Shown here piece after piece: positions 24,774-34,165 of a stretch of DNA of 64,000 bases. Position numbers and translations under genes: made by a program. Origin of the DNA: Thomasclavelia spiroformis DSM 1552 (GTDB lineage: Bacteria; Bacillota_I; Bacilli_A; Erysipelotrichales; Coprobacillaceae); contig NZ_CP102275.1 of NCBI RefSeq assembly GCF_025149465.1, positions 1,488,001 through 1,552,000 of the forward strand, given 5' to 3'. Positions within the stretch are counted from its first letter, which is position 1; every line of letters starts with the position of its first letter. The notes beneath the pieces are model-generated. The model ran no database searches. It had not been told where the DNA came from and was given only the letters and a program-made list of their open reading frames with translations.

Positions 24774-25916
24774 ATGGGAAAATACAAACAAAGAAAAGAC
24801 GGGAGATACGCAACATCAGTAACTTTAGGTGGTAAAAGATATCAAGTATGTGCAAAAACAATTAAAGAAGTTGATAAAAAACTTTTTCAAATAAAATCAA
24901 AATATGAACAAGGTTTAATATTAAGAAGTACAGAAGCTCTTTTTAAAGATTATAAATGGGAATGGTTCAATACAAAAGAACCACTGATCAGCGCTAAATC
25001 GGCACAAAGTTACAAATCAATCTTAAATAATCATTTTGTAGAAATAGATTATAAAAAAATTACTGATATAAAGAAAACTGATATTCAAAGATTAATCAAC
25101 ATACTTATTGATAAACCTAATACAGCAAATAAAGTATATATGACGCTGAATCAAATTTTAGAAAATGCTGTTGATGATGATATCATAAATAAAAATCCAT
25201 GTCGACGTATAGTGAAACCAAAAATTGAAACTAAAAAACAAAAAAGAATTTTAACAGATGAAGAATTCTATTTAACTGAAGTTGCTGAGTTTACCGATCG
25301 TGAAAAAATGTTCGTAATTATGAGTAAGTACTGTGGTCTCAGGCCAGAAGAAACAAGAGCACTAACAAAAGATGATTTTATTATAAATAATAATACTGGA
25401 TACGTTATTATAAATAAAACAGTTGTATATACTTTTAATCAGCCCATTTTTCAAGCATTTACTAAAAATAATAGCAGTATTCGTGAAGTACCTCTATTCG
25501 CTAATATTTTGCCGTTTGTCAGCTATTATCTTTCTAGTATACAAACATCTAAACTTTTCACAAACATCAATGGTGACGACAATTATATGACAAATCAAAG
25601 CTATAAATGGATGATTAAAAAAATAATTGATAAAATTAAGTTAAAAGCAATAGAACTTAATATTGATTTTAATCCTACTGGCTTTACTCCATATGTCTTT
25701 AGACATACGTATGCTACCCTTTTATATTACTCAGGTGTAAGACTTAAAGATGCTGAATACTACATGGGCCACAGTGATAGTAAAATGCTATCACAAGTAT
25801 ACATTCATCTTGATAAAAAACAGCTAAGAGAAAATGATATTATTGAAAATTTTGTTCAAAATAAATTAAAAAATAACCGTGAAGATATGTTAAAACGACT
25901 ACTCAACAATGAGTAG
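24774..25916 (+). CDS. int: Tyrosine recombinase (phage/ICE integrase)
   Basis: About 380 residues. N-terminal AP2-like arm-binding domain (MGKYKQRKDGRYATSVTLGG), SAM-like core-binding domain, then the catalytic domain with Arg in CGLRPEETRAL, HxxR in YVFRHTYATLLYYSG, and the late GH...Y in YMGHSDSKMLSQVYIHLD. All catalytic residues are present. The start is set at ATG 24774; the upstream TTG lies in the ribosome binding site. It is next to tRNA-Lys, a common attachment target. Confidence 0.93.
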   Translation: MGKYKQRKDGRYATSVTLGGKRYQVCAKTIKEVDKKLFQIKSKYEQGLILRSTEALFKDYKWEWFNTKEPLISAKSAQSYKSILNNHFVEIDYKKITDIKKTDIQRLINILIDKPNTANKVYMTLNQILENAVDDDIINKNPCRRIVKPKIETKKQKRILTDEEFYLTEVAEFTDREKMFVIMSKYCGLRPEETRALTKDDFIINNNTGYVIINKTVVYTFNQPIFQAFTKNNSSIREVPLFANILPFVSYYLSSIQTSKLFTNINGDDNYMTNQSYKWMIKKIIDKIKLKAIELNIDFNPTGFTPYVFRHTYATLLYYSGVRLKDAEYYMGHSDSKMLSQVYIHLDKKQLRENDIIENFVQNKLKNNREDMLKRLLNNE

Positions 25917-25924
25917 TTTTTTTT
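25898..25924 (+). terminator. Terminator of the integrase gene
   Basis: ACTACTC and GAGTAGT pair around AACAAT and are followed by eight T; overlaps the stop codon. Confidence 0.85.
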
Positions 25925-25942
25925 GACTACCATTTGACTACT
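25924..25942. repeat. Direct repeat TTGACTAC, possible integrase arm site
   Basis: TTGACTAC occurs twice, two to three bases apart, directly after the integrase terminator. Similar repeats flank attP in Firmicutes phages and bind the integrase N-terminal domain. Assignment by position and pattern only. Confidence 0.45.
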
Positions 25943-26007
25943 ATTAATATAATTTAATCCAACTAAATTCCAGTAAATCCAAACAAGAATAATATCAATT
26001 TAAAGCA

Positions 26008-26051
26008 ATAAAAAAAGCCTAAACGCTAGCAAAACCTAGTGTTTAAGCTAT
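26008..26051 (-). terminator. Terminator of tRNA-Lys
   Basis: On the minus strand AGCTTAAACACTAG pairs with CTAGCGTTTAGGCT (one mismatch, one wobble), followed by a T run. Confidence 0.85.
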
Positions 26052-26060
26052 ATTTTCAAT

Positions 26061-26136
26061 TGGTCTCCCCTCACGGTCTCGAACCGTGGACCCTCTGATT
26101 AAGAGTCAGATGCTCTACCAACTGAGCTAAGGAGAG
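26061..26136 (-). tRNA. tRNA-Lys (CTT)
   Basis: Acceptor CTCTCCT/AGGGGAG, anticodon CTT in GACTCTTAATC, T-arm GGTTCGAGACC, encoded CCA. Its 3' end faces the integrase. Confidence 0.96.
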
Positions 26137-26239
26137 ATGACATGTATTATAATACACCCATTTTTAGATAAAATCAAGCGGTTTTTAATGATAAAACACA
26201 AAAATTATGCTATAATCAAAAAGCAGTGGGGTGGTTAAT

Positions 26240-27763
26240 ATGTTTTATAAACAAAGTATTGATGATATAAAGCTTGTAATTTTATCATTAGATGGTGGCT
26301 TGTTAGATCTAAATCGATTAAGATTTAATTATTTAAAAAAAATATGTAAATCACATGATATTACAATAACAAAAGAAGAATTTGAAAAATCATTAGGTAA
26401 TATGGAAACAATGTATATTAATTTACCTATTGCTAATGATATTGTTCCTGATGATTTAAATAAATTAATTGAACATGATTTATATGAATACGCTAAACTA
26501 AAACCTAATTCATTAATAAAAGAAGGAACAGAAGATTTATTACAGTTCTTTAAACAAAAAAATATAAAAATAGCGGTAATTTCAACCCATAAAATAAAAC
26601 GAGCTATCCAATATCTTCAACTAACAAGATTATATAATCATATTGATTTTGTAATCGGTGGAGATAATAATAACCTACCATTACCTGATCCATCTGTACT
26701 AACAATTACTTTGGAACAATTAAGTGTTGCTTCAAATAATGCCCTAGTAATTGCCAACTACCCTAACCTACTTTATGCAGCAAATCGTAAATTCATGAAT
26801 GTAATATACTTAAACGATCTTTGCCCAGCAACTAATTCAATTATTTCTAGTGCCTTTAAAATTGCTAAAAACAACTTAGATGTTATTAATATTATGCTTT
26901 TTGCTAGATATGATACAATGGAAATGTATTCTCCATTACTAGGAATGTCTAGTGATATGCCATTACCTGCTCTTAAGCAAACATATAAACGATTACTTAA
27001 AGAATATGAAAATGACGAGCAATTAATTGATTTAGTTAATAATACTTATCAATATTTTTTAAATGAGATATTAAAAAAGGATTCATCAACAATATCTTCA
27101 ATTTTTGAAGAAGAAAATAAAGATACAAAAAAAACAGATAAATCTGTTGATACTAACAAAACTATAGATGAAACAGTATCAGGTGAATCAAATTCTAAAG
27201 AATTAGTGGATCATTTTGAATTTAATGATATACCAGAAAAAACAATTCATAAAAAACCAACTATCAAAGATGACCCTGAACACATTAATGAATTAATGGA
27301 TATCATAAACGGTCATTCAAATCAACCGATAGAAACAGAAAATGAAATCAATGAAGTAAAAACAACAAAACAAGAGAAAAAATCTTTTGATAGTTTTTTA
27401 CATTTTCTTTATACACTAGCCGTCGTAGCACTTGTTTCTTTTATTGGATTATTAGTATTTGTCGCATTTCAAGATTTTATTAATGGTCCTAGTGTTATTG
27501 CTAGCATAATTAAAAAAATCATTGATATTTATGTTAATATCGTTTTATCTATATATACTTTTATTTTTAATGGATTACATCATATTATTAGTTTTATTCC
27601 TGATTATAATCATTTAATTATGGGTAATGATTTTTTATCATCACTTGCAATTAAATTAATTTTATTTATCATTTTTAATCTAATTATTGTATATGTGTTT
27701 AAATTTGGACTTTCTTTATTAAATGAAGTGGAGGATGAAGATGAACTTACGGAAGAAAATTAA
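26240..27763 (+). CDS. Membrane protein with a degenerate HAD-like domain
   Basis: About 507 residues. Residues 10-220 follow a HAD fold (LVILSLDGGLLDLN, KIAVISTHK, HIDFVIGGDNNNLPLPDP). The nucleophile motif, normally DxDGT, is SLDGG, and the late acidic motif is NYPNLLYAANR, so phosphatase activity is unlikely. A charged linker (280-395) leads to a hydrophobic segment near 400, a second near 435 and one near 480. The start ATG at 26240 follows GGGGTGG. It overlaps the PAP2 gene by 23 bases. Role unknown. Confidence 0.7.
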   Translation: MFYKQSIDDIKLVILSLDGGLLDLNRLRFNYLKKICKSHDITITKEEFEKSLGNMETMYINLPIANDIVPDDLNKLIEHDLYEYAKLKPNSLIKEGTEDLLQFFKQKNIKIAVISTHKIKRAIQYLQLTRLYNHIDFVIGGDNNNLPLPDPSVLTITLEQLSVASNNALVIANYPNLLYAANRKFMNVIYLNDLCPATNSIISSAFKIAKNNLDVINIMLFARYDTMEMYSPLLGMSSDMPLPALKQTYKRLLKEYENDEQLIDLVNNTYQYFLNEILKKDSSTISSIFEEENKDTKKTDKSVDTNKTIDETVSGESNSKELVDHFEFNDIPEKTIHKKPTIKDDPEHINELMDIINGHSNQPIETENEINEVKTTKQEKKSFDSFLHFLYTLAVVALVSFIGLLVFVAFQDFINGPSVIASIIKKIIDIYVNIVLSIYTFIFNGLHHIISFIPDYNHLIMGNDFLSSLAIKLILFIIFNLIIVYVFKFGLSLLNEVEDEDELTEEN

Positions 27764-28259
27764 AGAAGTCGATATCAAATGTTCTTATATTTTCCCAAAA
27801 TACTACCATCACAAACTATTTAGTAATTTTATGAAGATAATAACCGGTGTTGGTGATTTTGGCATGATTTGGTTAGTTTTAATCTTATCTTTAAGCCTTC
27901 ATACTAAAACACAACTATTATCACAAAAAATGCTTACTGCACTGCTCTTAGCTACAATTATTGGTCAAGTAACGATTAAATCATTAGTAAAAAGAAAACG
28001 GCCATGTCATACTTTTCATGATGTAAATATGCTTGTTGCTATTCCTAGCGACTATTCTTTTCCTTCAGGACACACAGCTTCTAGTTTTGCCTGTGCAACA
28101 GTAATATGCTTTTTCTATCCTAAGGTCGGTGCATTTTACATATTATTTTCTTTTTTAATGGCTTTTTCAAGATTGTATTTATTTGTACATTACTTAAGTG
28201 ACATAATTTTTGGTATGATTTTAGGTATTGGAGTCGGTATTATTACCATGATGTTATAA
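27741..28259 (+). CDS. PAP2-family membrane phosphatase
   Basis: About 172 residues with five to six membrane segments. The three PAP2 motifs are intact: KSLVKRKRP, PSGH and SRLYLFVHYLSD. It probably dephosphorylates phosphatidylglycerophosphate, undecaprenyl pyrophosphate or a related lipid. The start ATG at 27741 lies six bases after GGAGG, inside the end of the upstream gene, so translation is likely coupled. Confidence 0.92.
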   Translation: MNLRKKIKEVDIKCSYIFPKYYHHKLFSNFMKIITGVGDFGMIWLVLILSLSLHTKTQLLSQKMLTALLLATIIGQVTIKSLVKRKRPCHTFHDVNMLVAIPSDYSFPSGHTASSFACATVICFFYPKVGAFYILFSFLMAFSRLYLFVHYLSDIIFGMILGIGVGIITMML

Positions 28260-28287
28260 AAAAACGTGTTTTTTCAACACGCTTTTT
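28257..28287. terminator. Bidirectional terminator
   Basis: ACGTGTT and AACACGc pair, with A and T runs on each side; shared by the convergent PAP2 and CPBP genes. Confidence 0.85.
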
Positions 28288-29022
28288 TTATAACATAATA
28301 TAAATTAAAATCATTGCAATTAGATTTTTAATACTGTGCAAAAAAATCGGTATAACGATGTTTTGCCTTCTTTCATATGCAAATGAAAAACCAAAACCAG
28401 CCATCATATATGGGATAAGTTTGATCCATTCGCTCATATCACCACTTAAAATATAACTATATACATGTAAAAAACCAAATAAAAACGCAGAAATCAAATG
28501 GGCCCAAAGCATACTTCTTTGACGCAACGAATTAAAGATCAGACCTCTAAAAAGCAATTCTTCAACTATAGGCGCTAAAATCACAGCATTAAATGCCATT
28601 AACCCTGCATTATATGAAACCAAAGAAACAACTAACGTTTGATTTGATGCTTCTTGTAAGCTTGCTGGTAAAAATAAATTTACAATCATTTCACCAATAA
28701 AACTAAATACATATACAGCACCAATTCCAATCGTTAATGTCCAAATAATATTTTCTAATAAATTCTCTTTAAATGCTTTTAAATTTTCCCTAATAAAATC
28801 TTTAAATACAATCAATAAAAAGATTGCGGTAGACAATGTAATCAATACATTATAATAAACATTAATATTTTCAACCGAAACATTATTATTAACATATGAA
28901 GTATATAATGTAATCAAAAACTTAAATATAATTGGCGCAAAATACAAATACCACGGAAAAATGAGAATTGTTCCAATTGCTTTTTGACGTCCATTTAATT
29001 TTATTTTTGTCATTAAATTCAA
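28288..29022 (-). CDS. CPBP-family intramembrane metalloprotease
   Basis: 244 residues with about seven membrane segments. The glutamate motif EELLFRGLIFNSLRQR, FGFLHVYSY and HSIKN match the Abi/CPBP (Rce1-like) active site. Targets are unknown. GGGGTG lies 5-6 bases before a TTG at 29022, while the ATG at 29013 is too far, so the TTG start is preferred. It follows the DUF975 gene by 12 bases. Confidence 0.88.
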   Translation of the reverse strand: MNLMTKIKLNGRQKAIGTILIFPWYLYFAPIIFKFLITLYTSYVNNNVSVENINVYYNVLITLSTAIFLLIVFKDFIRENLKAFKENLLENIIWTLTIGIGAVYVFSFIGEMIVNLFLPASLQEASNQTLVVSLVSYNAGLMAFNAVILAPIVEELLFRGLIFNSLRQRSMLWAHLISAFLFGFLHVYSYILSGDMSEWIKLIPYMMAGFGFSFAYERRQNIVIPIFLHSIKNLIAMILIYIML

Positions 29023-29034
29023 TCTAACACCCCA

Positions 29035-29886
29035 TTAAATAAGATTTTTATCTTCTAAATCAATTTCTTCAAATAAAACAGCAGTGCATGTTTGTAATTC
29101 AACTGCATACAAATAAGCAGAAGCAATTGCTACCAATAAATCAACAATTATAGGAATAGGTAAAATTGTCTGTACAAATACTGCAATTATATAAATTAAA
29201 ATAATCCATCCTAAATAAGAAAGATTTAAAATAAATAATGTCTTTTTATAACCCTTCATCATTCTTGCTGATTCACTCATTGCTTTAATTCCAGTAATTT
29301 TATATTTTTCTAAAATATATGGTGTTAACGCAAAAATCAAACTATAAATTAATGATGCGATTGCAATAATCAATGATCCAAGTACAACAATTAAACCTAG
29401 TGAAGTTACAGTATTACTAAAGGTTGGATCATTTATTATTCCATTAAAATCACTTGCATACATTCCTTCTGCTAATAATAAATTAGAAAACTCATTAAAT
29501 ATATCAACATCTACTGTTAACTTTGTAATCAATAACATAATTAAACCAATAAATAAAACAATTACAAAGAAAAATACATATTGGATAAAATAAGTAAAAA
29601 ATAATTGTTTAAATCTTTTAAATCCAGTAAGACCAACATTTTCAATATCAATTTCATCACCGCGTTCATTTACTACCATCAAAGACGCAACAATATTACC
29701 ATGAGAAAACGGCAACATGATAATTGATATAATTAATGATGCAAAAGGAATCATTGCTCTGCTAAATGATGCTCCAGCATAATCAACTAAAGTTGTAATA
29801 ATACTAATAAAAATAAAAACATAAAATATATTTTTTTGATTTGCTAAAACGCTCCTTGCTTTCATTTTAATATCACGTATGTTCAT
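29035..29886 (-). CDS. DUF975-type integral membrane protein
   Basis: About 283 residues, with six or so hydrophobic segments. It starts MNIRDIKMKARSVLANQKN, the usual DUF975 opening, and contains ESARMMKGYKKTLFILNLSY. Function unknown in this family. Start at 29886, with GGAGG just upstream. A promoter TTTACT-17-TATAAT (29908-29936) lies inside the longer possible frame, so the upstream start is excluded. Confidence 0.85.
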   Translation of the reverse strand: MNIRDIKMKARSVLANQKNIFYVFIFISIITTLVDYAGASFSRAMIPFASLIISIIMLPFSHGNIVASLMVVNERGDEIDIENVGLTGFKRFKQLFFTYFIQYVFFFVIVLFIGLIMLLITKLTVDVDIFNEFSNLLLAEGMYASDFNGIINDPTFSNTVTSLGLIVVLGSLIIAIASLIYSLIFALTPYILEKYKITGIKAMSESARMMKGYKKTLFILNLSYLGWIILIYIIAVFVQTILPIPIIVDLLVAIASAYLYAVELQTCTAVLFEEIDLEDKNLI

Positions 29887-29907
29887 TCCAATTACCTCCA
29901 TGAGCGT

Positions 29908-29936
29908 ATTATACAAAAATACACCATAAAAGTAAA
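29908..29936 (-). promoter_or_regulatory. Promoter of the DUF975-CPBP pair
   Basis: TTTACT (29931-29936), 17-base spacer, TATAAT (29908-29913) on the minus strand. Confidence 0.65.
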
Positions 29937-29937
29937 T

Positions 29938-30273
29938 TTATTTAATATCTAAACTAGTTTTAATTGCCTCATTAATTTGTTGCATTACCTTATTATCAAT
30001 AAACCCAACCTTTTCTCTGATTCGCTGTTTATCGATAGTTCTAATTTGTTCCAATAAAATAACACTCTTTTTTTCTAAACAATTATTTTCAACCATTACA
30101 TGTGTTGGTAATGGATTTTTAGTTAGTTTCGATGAAATTGGTGCAACAATGATTGTTGTTGAATAACGATTCCCTTTATTATTTTGAAGAACTACTACAG
30201 GACGATAACCACCCTGCTCGCTTCCCACTACTGGTGATAAATCTGCATAATAAATTTCCCCTCTATGTATCAT
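29938..30273 (-). CDS. mazF: MazF/NdoA-type mRNA interferase
   Basis: 111 residues. IHRGEIYYADLSPVVGSEQGG, RPVVVLQN, TTIIVAPISSK and LLEQIRTIDKQR match the EndoA/MazF fold and its active-site Arg and Thr. It would cut mRNA at a short motif. No antitoxin gene lies next to it: the neighbours are rnc (behind a terminator) and DUF975. An AATGCA...TGCATT inverted repeat lies about 20-40 bases upstream and may be an operator. Confidence 0.92.
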   Translation of the reverse strand: MIHRGEIYYADLSPVVGSEQGGYRPVVVLQNNKGNRYSTTIIVAPISSKLTKNPLPTHVMVENNCLEKKSVILLEQIRTIDKQRIREKVGFIDNKVMQQINEAIKTSLDIK

Positions 30274-30323
30274 ACTTTCAACCCCTTTAATGCACTATAT
30301 GAATGCATTTGGGTTTTATTACA

Positions 30324-30349
30324 TAAAAATAAAAACAGGTTTAAAAACC
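30324..30349 (-). terminator. Terminator of rnc
   Basis: On the minus strand CAGGTTT pairs with AAACCTG and is followed by TTTTTATTTTT, directly after the rnc stop. Confidence 0.85.
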
Positions 30350-30351
30350 TG

Positions 30352-31032
30352 CTATTTTGCTAATTTATTTAAAGCATCTTTAGCCGCTTGCTGTTCAGCT
30401 CTTTTTTTACTTGAACCAATACCTGTACCTAAAATCATATCATCCATTCTAACTGCCATTTCAAAAACAGGATTATTAGATGGGCCAGTCGCTGAAAGTA
30501 ATTCATAAGTAACCGTTTTACGTTGATCTGCTTGAATTAATTCTTGTAACTTGGTTTTAAAATCCGTAATATCATCATAATTAACATCATTAACATGACG
30601 ATAAATCGTTTTTTTAAGCATCATATCAACATATTCCATTCCACAATCATGACAGATTGCTCCCATAAAAGCTTCAAATATGTCCGCTAAAACACTATCA
30701 CGATCACGACCACCATTATTAATTTCCCCAGCCCCTAAATAAATATAAGTTCCTAAATCCAATTCTCGAGCAAATCGTGCTAACGACTCTTCTCTAACTA
30801 ATTTAGATCTCAATTTTGTTAATCTTCCTTCAGGCATAGTAGGATATAAATCAAATAAATATCTTGAAACATGGTATTGTAAAACAGCATCCCCTAAAAA
30901 CTCTAATCTTTCATAATCATGATTTTTTAGTTTATTTTCATTAGCATACGAAGTATGTGTAAATGCTTGTTTAAAAATTTCTATATCATGATATGGTATT
31001 TCCATAGCCTGTAAAAATTTTTCTAATTCCAC
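30352..31032 (-). CDS. rnc: Ribonuclease III
   Basis: 226 residues. The signature ERLEFLGDAVLQYHVSR and a later ADIFEAFMGAI give the catalytic acidic residues; a double-stranded RNA-binding domain follows (TKLQELIQADQ, GIGSSKKRAEQQAAKDAL). It processes rRNA and structured mRNA. It begins one base after plsX ends, in the order recG-plsX-rnc. acpP, often placed between plsX and rnc, is absent here. Confidence 0.97.
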   Translation of the reverse strand: MELEKFLQAMEIPYHDIEIFKQAFTHTSYANENKLKNHDYERLEFLGDAVLQYHVSRYLFDLYPTMPEGRLTKLRSKLVREESLARFARELDLGTYIYLGAGEINNGGRDRDSVLADIFEAFMGAICHDCGMEYVDMMLKKTIYRHVNDVNYDDITDFKTKLQELIQADQRKTVTYELLSATGPSNNPVFEMAVRMDDMILGTGIGSSKKRAEQQAAKDALNKLAK

Positions 31033-31033
31033 T

Positions 31034-32008
31034 TTATTTCAATCCTTCTTTCATTTTTCTAACCACATCACTTGATACCATTTCAAATGCTAAATGCATT
31101 GCATTTTCAAAAGCAATTGCATCACTAGCACCATGAGCTTTAATCACCGGTTTATCAAAACCAACCATTAAGGCTCCTCCAGCAGCTTTAGTATCAAATT
31201 TTTTCATTAACTGCTTTAAAGCTGGTTTTGCCATTAAAGCACCAATTTTAGTACGCGATGAAGACATAAAACCGTCCTTTAAACTTTTTACTAATACACT
31301 AGCAACACCTTCAATCGTTTTTAAAGCAATATTTCCACTAAAACCATCAGTAACGATAACATCAACATCACCATTTAAGATTTCTTTACCTTCAATATTA
31401 CCAACAAAATTAATTTCTTGCATATTTTCAAGTAATTTATAAGTTTTCTGATGAATTTCGTCACCTTTATGATGCTCACTTCCAATATTCAATAAAGCTA
31501 CTTTAGGATTAGTAATTTTGCGAACATTTTTAGCATAAATATTTCCCATAATTGCAAATGATTTCAATTGTTCAGGGGTATTTTCACTATTAGCACCAAC
31601 ATCAAGCATCAAAACACCTTTATCATTATACGTTGGTAAAGTAGCCATTAAACAAGATTTTTCAACACCTTCTAAACGTTTAAAAAAAAGCATTGCACTT
31701 GCATAATAAGCTCCCGTATTACCACAAGATAAAACTGCATCTACCTCACCTTTTTTTGCTAACATGATTGTTTTTACCATACTCGATTCTTTTTTTCGAC
31801 GAATCGCTAAGATATTTTCTGTCATTTCTAATACTTCTCGAGCATCAATCAAAGTAACTTGTGAATAATTTTTTAACGCTTCTAATTCTTCAATTTTACC
31901 TACTACATATAATTCATCATCTTTATTTTTTTCAAGAAATGACAAGCAAGCATCAACAACTATCTTACTTCCCAAATCACCACTCATTGCATCGATTCCT
32001 AATTTCAT
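31034..32008 (-). CDS. plsX: Phosphate acyltransferase PlsX
   Basis: About 324 residues. KLGIDAMSGDLGSKIVVDAC at the start (usual DAMGGD is DAMSGD), VLSCGNTGAYYASAM and VDVIVTDGFSGNIALK follow family pattern. It makes acyl-phosphate from acyl-ACP for phospholipid synthesis. The start is set at 32008, with GAGGTGA upstream; the longer GTG start lies within that site. The fapR regulator often found before plsX is missing. Confidence 0.94.
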   Translation of the reverse strand: MKLGIDAMSGDLGSKIVVDACLSFLEKNKDDELYVVGKIEELEALKNYSQVTLIDAREVLEMTENILAIRRKKESSMVKTIMLAKKGEVDAVLSCGNTGAYYASAMLFFKRLEGVEKSCLMATLPTYNDKGVLMLDVGANSENTPEQLKSFAIMGNIYAKNVRKITNPKVALLNIGSEHHKGDEIHQKTYKLLENMQEINFVGNIEGKEILNGDVDVIVTDGFSGNIALKTIEGVASVLVKSLKDGFMSSSRTKIGALMAKPALKQLMKKFDTKAAGGALMVGFDKPVIKAHGASDAIAFENAMHLAFEMVSSDVVRKMKEGLK

Positions 32009-32022
32009 ATCTTTCACCTCAT

Positions 32023-34035
32023 CTAATCAATATATTTATTATTATCAACTAACTGTTCTTCTATTTCTTTTATCAATTTTAAATAAACTGGATCATTAGA
32101 TTCACTCTTTAATAATTCTAAAGCATCTTTTCTCGATACTTCTAAAATATTAACATCTTTAAAAACATCTCCAATCATAAAATTTGGTAACCCACTTTGT
32201 TGGTCCCCTAAGATATCTCCTGGTCCTCTTAATTTCAAATCATAAAAAGAAACTTCGAAACCATCATAACAATTTTTCAAAAATTCTAATCGTTCAAGTG
32301 CTTCTTTACTTTTTGAATTTGTCAACAAAAAGCAATATCCCTGCTTATCACCACGACCAACTCGACCTCTTAACTGGTGAAGCTGACTTAAGCCAAAACG
32401 TTCAGCATTATAAATAACCATCCAATTAGCATTTTCAACATCTACCCCAACTTCAATTACTGTCGTTGAAACTAAAATTTGAATCTGATTGTCTTTAAAG
32501 TCATCCATAATCTTATTTTTTGTTTCATCATCCATTTTACCATGAAGCAATCCAACTTCATAATGTCCACTAAAATAACTTTTCATTCCTGCATAAATAC
32601 TTGTTGCAGCTTTACTATCAATCGCTTCACTTTCTTCAACTAATGGACAAACCACATAACATTGGCCACCACTTGCTAAATAGGTTTTTAATTTATTTAA
32701 GATTGGCTTCATGCTGTGTGATCTAACTACATCACTAATTATTGGTTTTCTACCTTTAGGCATTGTTTTAATTGTTGAAACATCCATATCCCCATATAAA
32801 GATATTGCTAATGTTCTAGGGATTGGCGTTGCTGACATAATCATGAAATCAACTTGTTGTCCTTTTTCCTTTAATGCTTTACGTTGGTTTACTCCAAAGC
32901 GATGTTGTTCATCAGTAATTACCAAACCTAATTTATAATAATTTACCTTTTCTTGAAATAAAGCATGGGTTCCAATTACAATATTGATTTTACCATCATT
33001 TAATTGTTGATAAATTATTTGTTTTTCTTTATTTGATAAATGCCCTGTAAGTAGTGTTAAATTAATATTAGTATCTTTAAATAATTTTTGCAACAAAGTA
33101 AAATGTTGTGTAGCTAAAATTTCAGTGGGTGCCATTAATGCTCCTTGAAAACCTGCTAAATAATTAGCATATAAACCAATTGCTCCAACTACAGTTTTAC
33201 CGCTACCTACATCTCCTTGAACAAAGCGATACATTGTAGTATCGCTTTTTAAATCTTCCAAAATTTCATTTACTGCTTGTTTTTGATCAGTCGTTAAAGC
33301 AAAAGGAAGTTCATTTATAAATTTATTAATAATTTGTTGATCAAATTGTTTTTTTATTCCTAAATTCTTTTTACGTGATAATTTAATATATTGCATCGTT
33401 AATTGAAACTTTAAAAATTCTTCATATTTTAAATAACGCATTGCTTCTTGAATATCACGATTACTATTTGGAAAATGAATTAAATTTAATGCTAATTCTT
33501 TATGAATTAAATGATGTTTGATCATATAAGCAATTGGCACTTCATCTTGAATATGATCTTGATAAAACGCCAAGGCCTTTTTTACATAATTTTGAAATGA
33601 CTTTTGAGTCAATCCATCTTTTAAAGAATATACCGGTGTAATCCCAGAAACTTCTTCTAATTTTTTTAGCCTGATATCACTAGCTGTAATATTACCTTTA
33701 CTATATTTACCAATAATAGTTAGAATCATTCCTTTAACCATATTTTTCTTTAAAAAATGACGATTAAATATCGTCACTTGATAAATTTCATGATTATATA
33801 AAATTGGAAAAATCATTCTTGACATTCGACCATTATAAAATACCTTAGGTTCATCTACAAGAGTTGCTTCAATTGTAATTTTTTCATTATTAATCAATGC
33901 TGTTGCTTCGATACTATCATAACGATAAGGAAAATGAAGTACTAAATCTTTAAGACAATATATATTCATCTTATTTAATACCTCAATTCTTTTATCACTT
34001 ATTCTTATTTGCTTTAATGGAATTTGTTTTGACAT
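32023..34035 (-). CDS. recG: ATP-dependent DNA helicase RecG
   Basis: 670 residues. N-terminal wedge/OB domain, then SF2 motifs: VQGDVGSGKTVVGAI (Walker A), ITDEQHRFGVNQR (DEQH), MSATPIPRTLAI, and late QLRGRVGRGDKQGYC. A C-terminal RecG segment contains LKLRGPGDILGDQQSG. It remodels stalled forks and branched DNA. First of recG-plsX-rnc. Confidence 0.97.
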   Translation of the reverse strand: MSKQIPLKQIRISDKRIEVLNKMNIYCLKDLVLHFPYRYDSIEATALINNEKITIEATLVDEPKVFYNGRMSRMIFPILYNHEIYQVTIFNRHFLKKNMVKGMILTIIGKYSKGNITASDIRLKKLEEVSGITPVYSLKDGLTQKSFQNYVKKALAFYQDHIQDEVPIAYMIKHHLIHKELALNLIHFPNSNRDIQEAMRYLKYEEFLKFQLTMQYIKLSRKKNLGIKKQFDQQIINKFINELPFALTTDQKQAVNEILEDLKSDTTMYRFVQGDVGSGKTVVGAIGLYANYLAGFQGALMAPTEILATQHFTLLQKLFKDTNINLTLLTGHLSNKEKQIIYQQLNDGKINIVIGTHALFQEKVNYYKLGLVITDEQHRFGVNQRKALKEKGQQVDFMIMSATPIPRTLAISLYGDMDVSTIKTMPKGRKPIISDVVRSHSMKPILNKLKTYLASGGQCYVVCPLVEESEAIDSKAATSIYAGMKSYFSGHYEVGLLHGKMDDETKNKIMDDFKDNQIQILVSTTVIEVGVDVENANWMVIYNAERFGLSQLHQLRGRVGRGDKQGYCFLLTNSKSKEALERLEFLKNCYDGFEVSFYDLKLRGPGDILGDQQSGLPNFMIGDVFKDVNILEVSRKDALELLKSESNDPVYLKLIKEIEEQLVDNNKYID

Positions 34036-34127
34036 AACATCACCAAAGATATTGTATATTATTTATCAAAAAATATCTACCAATTTTAACTCTTGAATCA
34101 TAATACTTACTTATCTTCATATAATAT

Positions 34128-34165
34128 AAAAAGCTGTATAAAGCAAAATTTGCTTTATTACAGCC
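34128..34165 (-). terminator. Terminator of the PTS IIB gene
   Basis: On the minus strand GGCTGTAATAAAGC pairs with GCTTTATACAGCT and is followed by a T run; it overlaps the stop codon. Confidence 0.85.
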
